A stretch of DNA of 64,000 bases from Lachnoclostridium sp. UBA1308 (GCA_002307215.1 DBTU01000023.1:64777-128776), one strand, 5' to 3'; shown: positions 8,499 through 17,885, counted from the stretch's first letter. The notes: generated by a model not told the origin, from the letters alone. Translations and numbers: made by a program.

Positions 8499-9410
8499 AT
8501 GACATTACAGCAGTTAAAATATGTGGTTGCAGTTGCAGAAAAGGGGACTATAAGTGAAGCAGCGAAGGAATTATTTGTTTCCCAGCCAGGCCTGACAAAC
8601 GCAATAAAGGAACTGGAAAATGAGATGCAAATCACTATATTTAACAGAACCAATAAAGGAATTGTTGTATCTAATATAGGTGACGAATTTCTTGCCTATG
8701 CCAGACAGGTTCTTGAACAGGCGAATCTCTTAGAGAAAAAGTTTTTGAATGTGAAGCAGCAAAGCACTAGATTTTCTGTTTCTACGCAGCATTATTCTTT
8801 TGCTGTTAATGCATTTGTGGATGTAATTCGTGAATTTGGCGGAAAGCGGTATGATTTTACGCTTAGGGAAACCCAAACCTATGAGATCATTGAGGATGTT
8901 AACAGACTGAAAAGTGAAATCGGAATATTGTACACTTCTTCAAAAAATGAGGAAATAATCAGGAAGCTCATTAAAATGAATGGTTTGGAGATTGAGGAGC
9001 TCTTTGTTGCAAAGCCTCATGTATTTATTAGTTCAAAACATCCTCTTGCAGGAAAAGACGTAATTACATTGGAGGAACTGGAGGAGTATCCCTATCTTTC
9101 TTTTGAGCAGGGAGATTATAATTCCTTCTATTTTTCCGAAGAAATTCTTAGTACAATTGATCGCAATAAAAATATAAAAGTAAGGGATAGAGCAACCCTT
9201 TTTAATCTGGTGATTGGATTGAATGGATATACAGTCAGTACGGGAGTAATAAATAAAGAATTGAATGGAGAGAATATCATAGCAAAACCTCTTATGGTAG
9301 ATGAGTTTATGCGTGTTGCCACAATAAAACAGAGAAATATGTCGCTTAGCAGATATGGCAGAGCATATATGGATGCATTAAAGAAGCATGTATCAGAGTA
9401 TGTTCTGTAG
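8499..9410 (+). CDS. LysR-family transcriptional regulator
   Basis: A 303-residue regulator with the N-terminal winged-helix domain (about residues 1-60, TISEAAKELFVSQPGLTNAIKELE) and a periplasmic-binding-like effector domain (about 90-295). It begins 12 bp after cbiO with an AGGAGAG ribosome site, so it is probably co-transcribed with the metal importer. It is also the gene directly before metE. LysR proteins of the MetR/CysB kind often control methionine and sulfur genes, so MetE control is the natural guess. An inverted TTGT-N7-ACAA motif just upstream of the metE -10 supports this weakly. The effector is unknown. Confidence 0.9.
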   Translation: MTLQQLKYVVAVAEKGTISEAAKELFVSQPGLTNAIKELENEMQITIFNRTNKGIVVSNIGDEFLAYARQVLEQANLLEKKFLNVKQQSTRFSVSTQHYSFAVNAFVDVIREFGGKRYDFTLRETQTYEIIEDVNRLKSEIGILYTSSKNEEIIRKLIKMNGLEIEELFVAKPHVFISSKHPLAGKDVITLEELEEYPYLSFEQGDYNSFYFSEEILSTIDRNKNIKVRDRATLFNLVIGLNGYTVSTGVINKELNGENIIAKPLMVDEFMRVATIKQRNMSLSRYGRAYMDALKKHVSEYVL

Positions 9411-9453
9411 TCAGGATAGGTATATTGAGAAAAACCATGATATTATAGTAAAT

Positions 9454-9504
9454 AAAAATGTGCGATTGATATAGTTTAAAACTATGGCGAACACACATTT
9501 TTTT
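9454..9504 (+). terminator. Terminator-like hairpin between lysR and metE
   Basis: AAAAATGTG (9454-9462) pairs with CACATTTTT (9494-9502), and a smaller palindrome ATAGTTTAAAACTAT lies inside. The T-run at the 3' arm makes it terminator-like for the cbi-lysR transcript. Confidence 0.6.
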
Positions 9505-9514
9505 GTATTATTCA

Positions 9515-9537
9515 TTGTGTTAAAAACAACTTATAAT
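9515..9537 (+). promoter_or_regulatory. Candidate LysR box and -10 of the metE promoter
   Basis: TTGTGTTAAAAACAA contains a T-N11-A LysR-type core and is followed at once by TATAAT (9532-9537). No good -35 is seen, as is usual for LysR-activated promoters. The metE ribosome site GGTTGGAGG lies further downstream. Confidence 0.4.
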
Positions 9538-9576
9538 AGGATGCAATTAACATAATATATAGGTTGGAGGACGTCA

Positions 9577-11883
9577 ATGAAATGTGCGGTGGTTGGTTTC
9601 CCCAGAGTGGGAAAGTTAAGAGAGTTAAAGTTTGTATGCGAAAAATATTTTCGTGGTGAGATAACGGAAGAGTATCTGAATGAAGCGGCGAGAGAAATCA
9701 GAAAAGAGCACTGGCAATTGCAACAAAGTGCCGGAATCGATTTCATTTCATCCAATGATTTTTCTTTTTATGATAATATGCTGGATACTGCAATTTTGCT
9801 AGATGTAATTCCGAATGAATACAGGGAACTAAATCTGAATCAACAAAATACTTATTTAGCCATGGCAAGAGGATACCAGGGCATTCAGGGTGATGTGAAA
9901 GCATTAGCAATGAAAAAATGGTTCAATACCAATTATCATTATATGGTACCTGAGCTTAATGACGATGTGCAGATAAAACTTTTCGGTAACAAGCCCTTTG
10001 ATGAATATGTAGAAGCCAAGGCATTAGGAATTGAAACAAAACCGGTCATTATCGGACCATTTACTTTTTTAAAACTCGCAAAATATATCGGTAGCAAAAC
10101 TGCGGATGATTATGTGAGGCAAGCAACGAATGCATATACAGCCATCCTTAAAAAGCTGAACGAGCTTGGCACAAAGTGGGTTCAGTTTGATGAGCCTGTA
10201 CTGGTTACCGATTTATCAGAAGATGATATAAGATTGTTTGTATTATTGTATGAGACTATTTTAGAAGGTAAAAGCAATGTAAAAGTATTGCTTCAAACGT
10301 ATTTTGGAGATGTAAGGGATTACTACAGGGATATTGCAAAGATGAAATTTGATGCAATCGGACTTGATTTTCTGGAAGGAAAGCAATCATTGAAATTATT
10401 GAGAACATATGGTTTTCCACAGGAAAAATTTCTGTTTGCTGGAGTTATCAATGGAAAAAATATCTGGAGTTGTAATTATAAGAAAACATTGGAATTGCTT
10501 TCCGAAATCAAGAAGCATGCAGAAAATGTGATTATCTCTACTTCATGTTCTTTGCTCCATGTTCCTTATACTCTCGAATATGAGACAAAACTGGAGGCTG
10601 AAGTTAAAAAGCACTTTGCATTTGCTATAGAAAAGCTGGGAGAATTGCATGAGCTTTCTATTATAGCAGAAACAGAAAGCTATGATTATAAAGCTTTTAC
10701 AGAGTATACAAATAACAGAAAGATTTATGAGACAGAGCGATTATATAACGATGAGAATATTCAGGCAGCCGTTGCGACACTTACTGAAGAGGATTTCATA
10801 AGAAAAGTTGACAGAAAAGATCGGGAGCAGCTTCAGAAAAAAGAATTTGGACTACCGCTTCTACCTACTACTACAATCGGTTCTTTCCCGCAGACCCAGG
10901 ATGTAAAGAATAACAGGAGCAGCTACCGCGCAGGCGAAATAGACGAGGAAACCTATGACAGGCAAGTATTTGTATTTATCAAGGAGTGCATAAGGAAGCA
11001 GGAAGAATTAGGACTTGATGTGCTGGTACATGGGGAATATGAACGCAATGACATGGTAGAATTCTTTGGAGAAAATCTTGCCGGGTATGTATTCACAGAG
11101 AAGGCCTGGGTGCAGTCCTACGGTACAAGATGTGTGAAACCGCCCATTATCTTTGGGGATGTCAGACGTATCAGACCAATTACAGTAAAATACTCAGTAT
11201 ATGCTCAGAGTTTGACAAAAAAACCGGTAAAGGGAATGCTTACCGGACCGGTTACTATACTCAACTGGTCCTTCCCGAGAGAAGATATTACCTTACAGGA
11301 GATGGCTTATCAGATCGGGATTGCCATTCGTGAAGAAGTATGTGACCTAGAGAATGCAGGAATTAGGATTATCCAGATTGATGAGGCCGCCCTTAAGGAA
11401 AAACTTCCAATCAGAAGAGAGGAATGGTACAGCGAATACTTAGACTGGGCAATTCCCGCATTCCGCCTTTGCCACAGCAGTGTGAAGCCGGAGACTCAGA
11501 TTCATACGCATATGTGCTACAGTGAATTTGAAGAAATTGTGAAGGATATTGATAACATGGATGCGGATGTCATATCATTTGAGGCATCACGCTCTAAGCT
11601 AAGCATTATAGATGTTCTGAAAGCCAATCATTTCGAGACAGAGGTTGGGCCGGGGGTATATGATATTCACTCTCCGAGAATTCCCTCGGTAGAAGAAATA
11701 GTGGAAGCACTGCAAAAGATGCTTGAAAAGCTGGATAGGAATAAGTTATGGGTAAACCCGGATTGCGGTTTAAAAACAAGAGGTGTTCCGGAGACAGTGG
11801 CCAGTCTTATAAATTTAGTGAAAGCGGCAGAAATTGTTAGGAAACAGATAAGCATAGAACATGATTTTACTAAAAATGGATAG
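9577..11883 (+). CDS. metE: Cobalamin-independent methionine synthase MetE
   Basis: A 768-residue cytoplasmic enzyme that transfers the methyl group of 5-methyltetrahydropteroyl-triglutamate to homocysteine. It has the usual two-barrel layout: N-terminal barrel to about residue 400, linker, catalytic C-terminal barrel. The start of the C-terminal barrel is PTTTIGSFPQT (about residue 430). Zinc ligands are seen as His and Cys in HTHMCYSEF (about 640) and Cys in NPDCGLKTRG (about 725). A strong GGAGG site precedes the ATG. A cobalamin-dependent MetH is encoded at 38 kb, so the cell has both routes. The location beside a cobalt/nickel importer and a LysR gene suggests regulation by metal, B12 or methionine status. 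Confidence 0.97.
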   Translation: MKCAVVGFPRVGKLRELKFVCEKYFRGEITEEYLNEAAREIRKEHWQLQQSAGIDFISSNDFSFYDNMLDTAILLDVIPNEYRELNLNQQNTYLAMARGYQGIQGDVKALAMKKWFNTNYHYMVPELNDDVQIKLFGNKPFDEYVEAKALGIETKPVIIGPFTFLKLAKYIGSKTADDYVRQATNAYTAILKKLNELGTKWVQFDEPVLVTDLSEDDIRLFVLLYETILEGKSNVKVLLQTYFGDVRDYYRDIAKMKFDAIGLDFLEGKQSLKLLRTYGFPQEKFLFAGVINGKNIWSCNYKKTLELLSEIKKHAENVIISTSCSLLHVPYTLEYETKLEAEVKKHFAFAIEKLGELHELSIIAETESYDYKAFTEYTNNRKIYETERLYNDENIQAAVATLTEEDFIRKVDRKDREQLQKKEFGLPLLPTTTIGSFPQTQDVKNNRSSYRAGEIDEETYDRQVFVFIKECIRKQEELGLDVLVHGEYERNDMVEFFGENLAGYVFTEKAWVQSYGTRCVKPPIIFGDVRRIRPITVKYSVYAQSLTKKPVKGMLTGPVTILNWSFPREDITLQEMAYQIGIAIREEVCDLENAGIRIIQIDEAALKEKLPIRREEWYSEYLDWAIPAFRLCHSSVKPETQIHTHMCYSEFEEIVKDIDNMDADVISFEASRSKLSIIDVLKANHFETEVGPGVYDIHSPRIPSVEEIVEALQKMLEKLDRNKLWVNPDCGLKTRGVPETVASLINLVKAAEIVRKQISIEHDFTKNG

Positions 11884-11946
11884 AAGATAAAACACAGGAG
11901 CCTAATACAGAAAAAAATACTAGAGGGAAACAAAAATTATGTAACG

Positions 11947-11988
11947 AGCGCCGGAATAATAAAAACTAAATTCCGGCGCTTTGTTTTT
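11947..11988 (+). terminator. Rho-independent terminator after metE
   Basis: An 11-bp stem, AGCGCCGGAAT (11947-11957) with ATTCCGGCGCT (11970-11980), is followed by TTGTTTTT. This is strong and unambiguous. Confidence 0.93.
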
Positions 11989-12047
11989 ATCGTATAAGAT
12001 ATTTCCATATGCCTTTTTTTGATTTGAGAGAATACCTATGACCGTAG

Positions 12048-12251
12048 TTATTTCTCCTGTTTATGGAAGATATCTAAGAAGCCATTCTCCAACATCTTTT
12101 TGTAAAGATTTGTTCCGAATATGATTCCGACGATGAGAACACCGGTCATACAGGAATATTTAACAATCTTTGGTACATCTACATTAACATTAACATTAAC
12201 ACATGCCTGTTTCTCACAATCATCCGGTGAGCAGTAATTATGTTTTGACAT
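12048..12251 (-). CDS. Small single-span membrane protein, unknown function
   Basis: A 67-residue protein with a Cys-containing N-terminus (CSPDDCEKQAC, residues 7-17), a Val-Asn repeat encoded by tandem ACATTA-type hexamers, one hydrophobic helix (about residues 33-50) and a basic tail. AGGAGG eight to nine bases before the ATG makes it a convincing gene. It lies between metE (opposite strand) and the LUD gene, whose stop is 59 bp upstream, so they may share a transcript. I do not recognise the family. Confidence 0.7.
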   Translation of the reverse strand: MSKHNYCSPDDCEKQACVNVNVNVDVPKIVKYSCMTGVLIVGIIFGTNLYKKMLENGFLDIFHKQEK

Positions 12252-12310
12252 AAGTAAAACCTCCTCGTTTTCTGTATTTATATGATTTTTGGTATATAGC
12301 TGTAGGCAGC

Positions 12311-12946
12311 TTAATATCCGAGTTCCTCACCGACCAACATCACCTTGATTCTGCCCGGTATCCTCGATTTTCTGGTGATTACAACCTCACAGCACATACA
12401 GTCATCTGTAAGGCAGTTGGTGCATTTCCCAAGCTCTGCGCAGGGTGTTTTATAACCTAATCTCACGGCATTCGGAGGAGAAGCCATATTGCGTATACGA
12501 TCAATGCCCGAGGTGATATCGGTTACAATCTTATTCATACCCGCGATGATGATAACATTCTTTGGTCCGGTAATCAGACAAGCAACACGATTGCCGGAAC
12601 CATCGATGTTAAGCAAATGGCCGTCAATTGTTATTGCATTGGAGCTCATAAAAAAGTAATCAGAGGTAACAATCCTACTGTACATCGCAGATTTTTCTTC
12701 CGGAGTAGTTGCTGTGTTACGGTCATAGATGATGTGGTCGGAGGCAATCAACTCCTCTAATAATCCGATTTCATTTAAGGTCTCGGATCCACCCCAAGAA
12801 ATGGAGCAGCCGGGTGTTAAGAAACGTTTTGCTGTAAGCAATGCGTCTGCGGCATTCTCACAATAATAGCCTTCAATCCCGCGTTTGTTAAACTTTTCAA
12901 TAATACTGTCCGCTAGATTCTCATAATATATTTTTTTCGGTGACAC
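12311..12946 (-). CDS. LUD-domain (lactate utilisation-like, DUF162) protein
   Basis: A 211-residue protein of the LUD family. Conserved features include CSISWGGSETLNEIG near residue 50, the DYFFMSSNAIT segment near 110, and GSGNRVACLITGPKNVIIIAGMNKI near 130-155. The C-terminal Cys cluster (CAELGKCTNCLTDDCMCC, about 174-191) could bind a metal or iron-sulfur cluster. Family members include LutC, but stand-alone copies in Clostridia are common and uncharacterised. Translation begins at a GTG preceded by AGGAGGG, inside the 3' end of the degV-family gene, so the two are coupled. Confidence 0.88.
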   Translation of the reverse strand: MSPKKIYYENLADSIIEKFNKRGIEGYYCENAADALLTAKRFLTPGCSISWGGSETLNEIGLLEELIASDHIIYDRNTATTPEEKSAMYSRIVTSDYFFMSSNAITIDGHLLNIDGSGNRVACLITGPKNVIIIAGMNKIVTDITSGIDRIRNMASPPNAVRLGYKTPCAELGKCTNCLTDDCMCCEVVITRKSRIPGRIKVMLVGEELGY

Positions 12947-13847
12947 TCAAATCCCTCCTTTCGATATGATCATATTTTTTAATAAAGCAAATGCCAATTC
13001 CTCCGGGACCGGTATAAGTACCAATGGTTACTCCGATTTGGAATATGGGGTATACAATTTCGTGCCCGATATATTCTTCCAGGCGATTCTTAAGATATTG
13101 GGCATCCGCCATGGTAGTGGCATTTGCAATTGCAAAATCATAATCAGAGGGTTGCTCCTCTGTTACTTTAAAATGTACCTTCGTCATTTCAAGAATTGCA
13201 TCCAGGGATTTTCTGCGGCCTTTTATACTGGAATAAGGAACAAGCTCGGCTCCCTCAAGTAAAAGGAGTGGTTTATCATCAAGGATATCATCGGCTAAGG
13301 AAGCAGCCTTACCGATTCGTCTTCCTTTTTCCAGATATTCTAAGGTATCTACGGAGAACATGATTCTTGTAGTTGTTTTGATGATATTAAACCTATCAAT
13401 GATTACGGACAAAGATAATCCGGCTTCTTTCATATAGATTGCCTGAAGCAGAAGAAGACCCTGTCCGGCCGTAGCCTGAATGCTGTCTGTAATTTGAATC
13501 GTACGCTCCGGATACTTTTCCTCAAGAATTTGTTTTGCATTTACAGCAGATTGATAGGATCCGCTCAGCTTATGGGAAAGGCAGATACATAGAATATCAA
13601 GGCCATCCCTTAGTGCCTCCCGAAAAGCTCCGATATAATCTTGTACCGAGGGCATAGAGGTCGTGGGGCAAGAGTTGTTTAATGCAAGCTGTTCATAAAA
13701 AGCATCATTCGATATCTCAATGTTTTCCCTATAATAATTATCACAGTCAAAGCTTACATAAAATGGTATTAGCCTGATTCCGTGCTTATCTATTAGGCTG
13801 TCAGGTAAATCACACGATGAATCACTGAATATCTGAAATGCCTTCAT
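12921..13847 (-). CDS. DegV-family fatty-acid-binding protein
   Basis: A 308-residue DegV protein. It has the family pattern FSDSSCDLP at the N-terminus, TSMPSV near residue 80 and a C-terminal GTYTGPGGIGICF segment. Members bind long-chain fatty acids and some (FakB) present them to fatty-acid kinase FakA; no fakA is seen here. The open frame extends 19 codons further, but AGGAGGAACTTC before the ATG at 13847 fixes the start. The end overlaps the LUD gene by 26 bp. Its substrate and the reason for the coupling with LUD are unknown. Confidence 0.92.
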   Translation of the reverse strand: MKAFQIFSDSSCDLPDSLIDKHGIRLIPFYVSFDCDNYYRENIEISNDAFYEQLALNNSCPTTSMPSVQDYIGAFREALRDGLDILCICLSHKLSGSYQSAVNAKQILEEKYPERTIQITDSIQATAGQGLLLLQAIYMKEAGLSLSVIIDRFNIIKTTTRIMFSVDTLEYLEKGRRIGKAASLADDILDDKPLLLLEGAELVPYSSIKGRRKSLDAILEMTKVHFKVTEEQPSDYDFAIANATTMADAQYLKNRLEEYIGHEIVYPIFQIGVTIGTYTGPGGIGICFIKKYDHIERRDLSVTEKNIL

Positions 13848-14086
13848 GAAGTTCCTCCTAGTATAATATGTAGTGTGATCATAAAGATTTGTGTTGGAGC
13901 GCATATGTAAAATATTATAATTAACTACAACTATTTTATATGATTATGATAAATAATTCAACCTCTTTCAATGCGTTTTCATTGCCAGAAAGGTATCAAG
14001 TGTTAGGCCAGTCTTTACTTATTTATATCGAATATGTTATACTTCTATTTGGGAAATGATACTTCGCAAAGGAAAGTTGGGAAGAG

Positions 14087-16183
14087 ATGGGTAAAAGTTT
14101 ATACATAGCCGAAAAACCGAGCGTAGCGGCCGAGTTTGCCAAGGCTCTTAAAATAACAGGAAGAAAACAGGATGGTTACATAGAATCGGAAGAGGCAATT
14201 GTCACTTGGTGCGTGGGTCATCTGGTTACCATGAGCTATCCGGAATGCTATGATTCAAAACTTAAAAAATGGAGTCTGGAGACACTACCGTTCCTTCCGA
14301 AAACATATCGGTATGAAGTAATACCAAATGTTAAAAAGCAATTTAACATTGTAAAAGACCTACTAATCCGTAAGGATGTCGATATTATTTATGTATGTAC
14401 CGACTCCGGAAGAGAAGGAGAGTACATCTACCGTCTTGTTGATCAAGAAGCCAAGGTTCCCGCGACCAAGAATCGGAAGCGTGTCTGGATTGACTCACAG
14501 ACGGAGGAGGAAATACTTCGAGGAATTAGAGAAGCCAAGCCCTTAGCCGCATATGATCATCTATCCGATGCAGCCTATCTGCGTGCTCAGGAGGATTATC
14601 TGATGGGAATTAATTTCTCTCGGATACTCACGCTCAAGTATGGAAGCGAAGTGCAAAAACTCTTAAATTCACAGAAATGGACTGCAATTTCTGTCGGTCG
14701 TGTTATGACCTGTGTACTTGGAATGGTGGTACGTAGGGAAAGAGAAATTCGTAGTTTTGTAAAAACTCCGTTTTATCGTGTGTTAAGTGGATTGCAGGTA
14801 GAAGACCATGAGCTTTCGGCGGAATTTCGTGCGGTAGAGGGTTCCGGGTATTTTAACTCGCCTCTTCTTTATAAAGAGAATGGTTTTTCTGAAAAGACCT
14901 CAGCAATTAAGCTGGTAAAGGATTTAGCAGGAGAGATTCCTGCAATGAATGACGATGGAACTTGGAAAGCCATATTAAATCCGGAGGAGTCAGCAAAGCT
15001 ACTTGCTCAGGTCAGCCAGATAGAAAAGAAAAAGGAAAATAAGAATCCGCCCTTGCTTTATAATCTGGCTGAGCTCCAAAATGATTGCGCCAGAATGTTT
15101 AAGATAAGCCCGGACGAGACCTTGAAGATTACACAGGAACTTTACGAGAAGAAACTGGTCACTTACCCGAGAACGGATGCGAGAGTGTTGTCCACCGCGG
15201 TTGCGAAGGAAATCAACAAAAACATAAAGGGTTTGCAGGGACTTCCGCAGTTCAGCGGCTTTGTAAATGAGATTCTGGAACAGGGAGCCTATAAAAATAT
15301 TTCGAAAACTCGATATGTCAACGACAGTCAGATAACGGACCATTATGCGATTGTTCCTACCGGACAGGGACTGGGAGCCATCAGAACTCTTTCCCCAATC
15401 GCGCAAAAAGTATATGAGTTGATTGTAAGGCGATTCTTAAGTATATTCTTTCCTGCGGCAGAATATCGTAAAGTAGGGATTACGGCCAAAATAAGTGGTG
15501 AAAGCTTTTTTGCCATGCTTCGGGTTCTGGAAAAAGAGGGCTATCTTAAGGTCCTTGGTATGATAGGTGAGAAGCCGGTTACAAGTGATGTGGACAAGTC
15601 AGCCAAAAACATTACGGATAAATCGGAGGAAAGTGAAAGTCAAGAAGAGACCTCGGATCAGGCGTTGCTTGAGATTGTTATGAACCTGAAGAAGGGAATG
15701 CTTCTTCCGGTCAATTCTCTTACTATCAAGGAGGGCGAGACGGCACCTCCCAAGAGATATAATTCCGGTTCGCTGATTCTTGCGATGGAGAACGCCGGTC
15801 AGTTAATCGAAGATGAGGAACTTAGAGCTCAGATAAAAGGAAGCGGAATCGGTACCAGTGCAACCCGTGCAGAAATCCTGAATAAGCTGGTGATAATCAA
15901 TTATTTAAACCTAAATAAAAAAACTCAGATTATTACACCTGCTCTGTTTGGCGAACTCATTTATGATGTAGTGAATACTTCGATAAAATCAATGCTGAAT
16001 GCTGATCTTACTGCCAGCTGGGAGAAAGGCCTTACCTATGTGTCTGAGGGACAGATTACCAAGGAGGAATATTCTGTGAAGCTGGAAAGCTTTGTTGCCA
16101 AGATGGTGGATGGAGTTAAAAAGTTGAATAATCAAACGGCACTCAGTAATTACTATAAAGAAGCAGCTGTATACTACAAATAA
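14087..16183 (+). CDS. topB: DNA topoisomerase III
   Basis: A 698-residue type IA topoisomerase. The TOPRIM domain is at the N-terminus (LYIAEKPSVA, then CTDSGREGEYIYR near residue 105). The active-site tyrosine is in VTYPRTDARVL near 360. GSGIGTSATRAEIL near 585 is the family's conserved late motif. There is no C-terminal zinc-ribbon region; the length is close to Bacillus TopB (about 727). It relaxes negative supercoils and decatenates DNA. Plasmid/ICE TopB homologues exist, but the neighbours here are ordinary chromosomal genes. Confidence 0.94.
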   Translation: MGKSLYIAEKPSVAAEFAKALKITGRKQDGYIESEEAIVTWCVGHLVTMSYPECYDSKLKKWSLETLPFLPKTYRYEVIPNVKKQFNIVKDLLIRKDVDIIYVCTDSGREGEYIYRLVDQEAKVPATKNRKRVWIDSQTEEEILRGIREAKPLAAYDHLSDAAYLRAQEDYLMGINFSRILTLKYGSEVQKLLNSQKWTAISVGRVMTCVLGMVVRREREIRSFVKTPFYRVLSGLQVEDHELSAEFRAVEGSGYFNSPLLYKENGFSEKTSAIKLVKDLAGEIPAMNDDGTWKAILNPEESAKLLAQVSQIEKKKENKNPPLLYNLAELQNDCARMFKISPDETLKITQELYEKKLVTYPRTDARVLSTAVAKEINKNIKGLQGLPQFSGFVNEILEQGAYKNISKTRYVNDSQITDHYAIVPTGQGLGAIRTLSPIAQKVYELIVRRFLSIFFPAAEYRKVGITAKISGESFFAMLRVLEKEGYLKVLGMIGEKPVTSDVDKSAKNITDKSEESESQEETSDQALLEIVMNLKKGMLLPVNSLTIKEGETAPPKRYNSGSLILAMENAGQLIEDEELRAQIKGSGIGTSATRAEILNKLVIINYLNLNKKTQIITPALFGELIYDVVNTSIKSMLNADLTASWEKGLTYVSEGQITKEEYSVKLESFVAKMVDGVKKLNNQTALSNYYKEAAVYYK

Positions 16184-16228
16184 TAGCAAAGTATATACAA
16201 GGTGAAAACCTTGAAAGGAGAAGGAATA

Positions 16229-16254
16229 GTGTGGAAAATCAAGATTTTCCACAC
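16229..16254 (+). promoter_or_regulatory. Perfect 12-bp hairpin in the leader of the hexapeptide-repeat gene
   Basis: GTGTGGAAAATC (16229-16240) and GATTTTCCACAC (16243-16254) form a perfect stem around AA. A second weaker pairing, GCAAATTTG with CAAATTCGC, follows at about 16256-16282, and the ribosome site GGAGG comes at 16300. A near-duplicate GGAGAAGGAATAGTGTG / GGAGGAATAGTATG flanks the structure, which hints at an insertion or duplication. There is no T-run, so it is not a simple terminator. Confidence 0.6.
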
Positions 16255-16310
16255 GGCAAATTTGTGCTGTCGCCCAAATTCGCGGGTTTGCGGCAGAATG
16301 GAGGAATAGT

Positions 16311-16985
16311 ATGTCGGAACATCTGATGGTTAAATCTCTTTTTAACCTAAAAGAAACAATTGCAGCAGATTTATTTGAACAATGCATTTATCCCTGGGAG
16401 GTGTTAGGCAAGATAAAGGACGAGATACTAAGAATCGGTGCCTTGTTGTCTCCCATGGAATATGATAAAGTTGGTGAGGATGTATGGATTGCAAAGTCTG
16501 CCATTGTCGCAACATCTGCTTCCATCCATGGCCCTGCCATCATCGGAAAAGATGCAGAAATCAGACACTGTGCCTTCATCCGGGGGAATGCAATCATAGG
16601 TGAAGGAACCGTAGTAGGGAATTCTACTGAGCTTAAAAATGTGATTTTGTTTAATAAGGTTCAGGTACCGCACTATAATTATGTGGGGGACTCAATCCTT
16701 GGATATAAAGCTCATATGGGCGCAGGTTCAATTACTTCGAATGTAAAATCAGATAAATCTTTGGTGGTCGTGAATTTAGGTAAATTAAAATTTGAGACAG
16801 GGCTGAAAAAATTTGGTGCAATCCTCGGAGATCATGTTGAGATTGGCTGCAACAGTGTATTAAATCCGGGTACCATAATCGGTAGAAATAGTAACATTTA
16901 TCCACTTTCTATGGTGCGGGGCTATGTTCCGGAGGCAAGTATCTATAAAAAAGCAGGAGAGATTATAACAAAACATTCATACTAA
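16311..16985 (+). CDS. Left-handed beta-helix (hexapeptide-repeat) nucleotidyl/acyltransferase-like protein
   Basis: A 224-residue protein dominated by hexapeptide repeats from about residue 55 to 205 (for example IHGPAIIGKDAEIRHCAFI, AIIGEGTVVGN, GAILGDHVEIGCNSVL). The arrangement and the GAGSITSNVKSDK motif are like the C-terminal acetyltransferase half of GlmU, without the N-terminal uridylyltransferase domain. Such stand-alone proteins are annotated as UDP-GlcNAc diphosphorylase-like in Clostridia, but the pyrophosphorylase signature is absent, so an acetyl- or acyltransferase role on a sugar nucleotide is more likely. GGAGG eight bases upstream sets the start. Confidence 0.82.
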   Translation: MSEHLMVKSLFNLKETIAADLFEQCIYPWEVLGKIKDEILRIGALLSPMEYDKVGEDVWIAKSAIVATSASIHGPAIIGKDAEIRHCAFIRGNAIIGEGTVVGNSTELKNVILFNKVQVPHYNYVGDSILGYKAHMGAGSITSNVKSDKSLVVVNLGKLKFETGLKKFGAILGDHVEIGCNSVLNPGTIIGRNSNIYPLSMVRGYVPEASIYKKAGEIITKHSY

Positions 16986-17192
16986 AGTAACAGTCCGATA
17001 GACACCTGGGATATTTTTAGAAGATATGAGCAACCTCCTTCGGTATTTGTCCAAAAAATATATAAAAATGCTATAGACTTATGAAGGGTTTTATGCGAAA
17101 ATATGATAGGAAAACAAGAGGGATTTTAGCTGTTATTTTCTTAACAAGGAACTAAAAAGCAATACTATGTAGATTGAAAGGAGTTTCAAAAC

Positions 17193-17885
17193 ATGACTTA
17201 TTCACATGAAGTTCAATTGATGTGTCCGGTTACGCAGGGTGTTCATCATGGAGCAGCACCAATTCCGGAAGAAGCAAAATGGGTAAAGGCAAAAGAAGTA
17301 AAAGATATCTCGGGCTTAACTCATGGTATCGGCTGGTGTGCACCTCAGCAGGGTACTTGTAAATTAACACTTAATGTAAAGGATGGAATTATTCACGAGG
17401 CATTGGTTGAGACCATCGGTTGTTCCGGTATGACTCATTCCGCAGCTATGGCATCTGAAATCCTTCCAGGATTAACGATTTTAGAAGCATTAAATACTGA
17501 CTTAGTATGTGATGCAATCAATACAGCAATGAGAGAACTGTTCTTACAGATCGTTTATGGTAGAACACAGAGCGCTTTCTCTGAAGATGGACTTCCCATC
17601 GGAGCAGGTCTTGAGGATTTAGGAAAAGGACTTAGAAGTATGGTAGGAACCATGTATGGTACTCTAGCAAAAGGTCCTCGCTATCTTGAAATGACAGATG
17701 GTTACGTAACCGGCATTGCACTTGATGAAGGCGGCGAAATCATAGGTTACCAGTTCATTAACTTTGGTAAAATGATGGACTTCATCAAAAAGGGTGATGA
17801 TGCTAACACAGCACTTGAAAAATCTAAAGGTCAATATGGTCGCGTAGCAGATGCTGTTAAGATTATCGACCCTAGACACGAATAG
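17193..17885 (+). CDS. NifU-like scaffold-domain protein, partner of GGGtGRT protein
   Basis: A 230-residue cytoplasmic protein. The middle (about residues 65-115, VETIGCSGMTHSAAMASEI) resembles the IscU/NifU scaffold fold, with Cys81 and Cys50 visible, but the canonical three-Cys scaffold set is not clear. The N-terminus (LMCPVTQGVHHGAAPIPEEAKW) is conserved in this family as I know it. It is followed after 18 bp by the GGGtGRT gene; the two are a recurrent pair in anaerobic Firmicutes. The ribosome site AAAGGAG is strong and the codon choice differs from neighbours in favouring high-expression codons. Function unknown; a metal-cluster role is inference. Confidence 0.85.
   Translation: MTYSHEVQLMCPVTQGVHHGAAPIPEEAKWVKAKEVKDISGLTHGIGWCAPQQGTCKLTLNVKDGIIHEALVETIGCSGMTHSAAMASEILPGLTILEALNTDLVCDAINTAMRELFLQIVYGRTQSAFSEDGLPIGAGLEDLGKGLRSMVGTMYGTLAKGPRYLEMTDGYVTGIALDEGGEIIGYQFINFGKMMDFIKKGDDANTALEKSKGQYGRVADAVKIIDPRHE

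Noticed and set aside
9411..9576. S-box or T-box riboswitch before metE
   Set aside because: The leader is short and lacks the conserved sequence blocks; a LysR-type promoter fits better.
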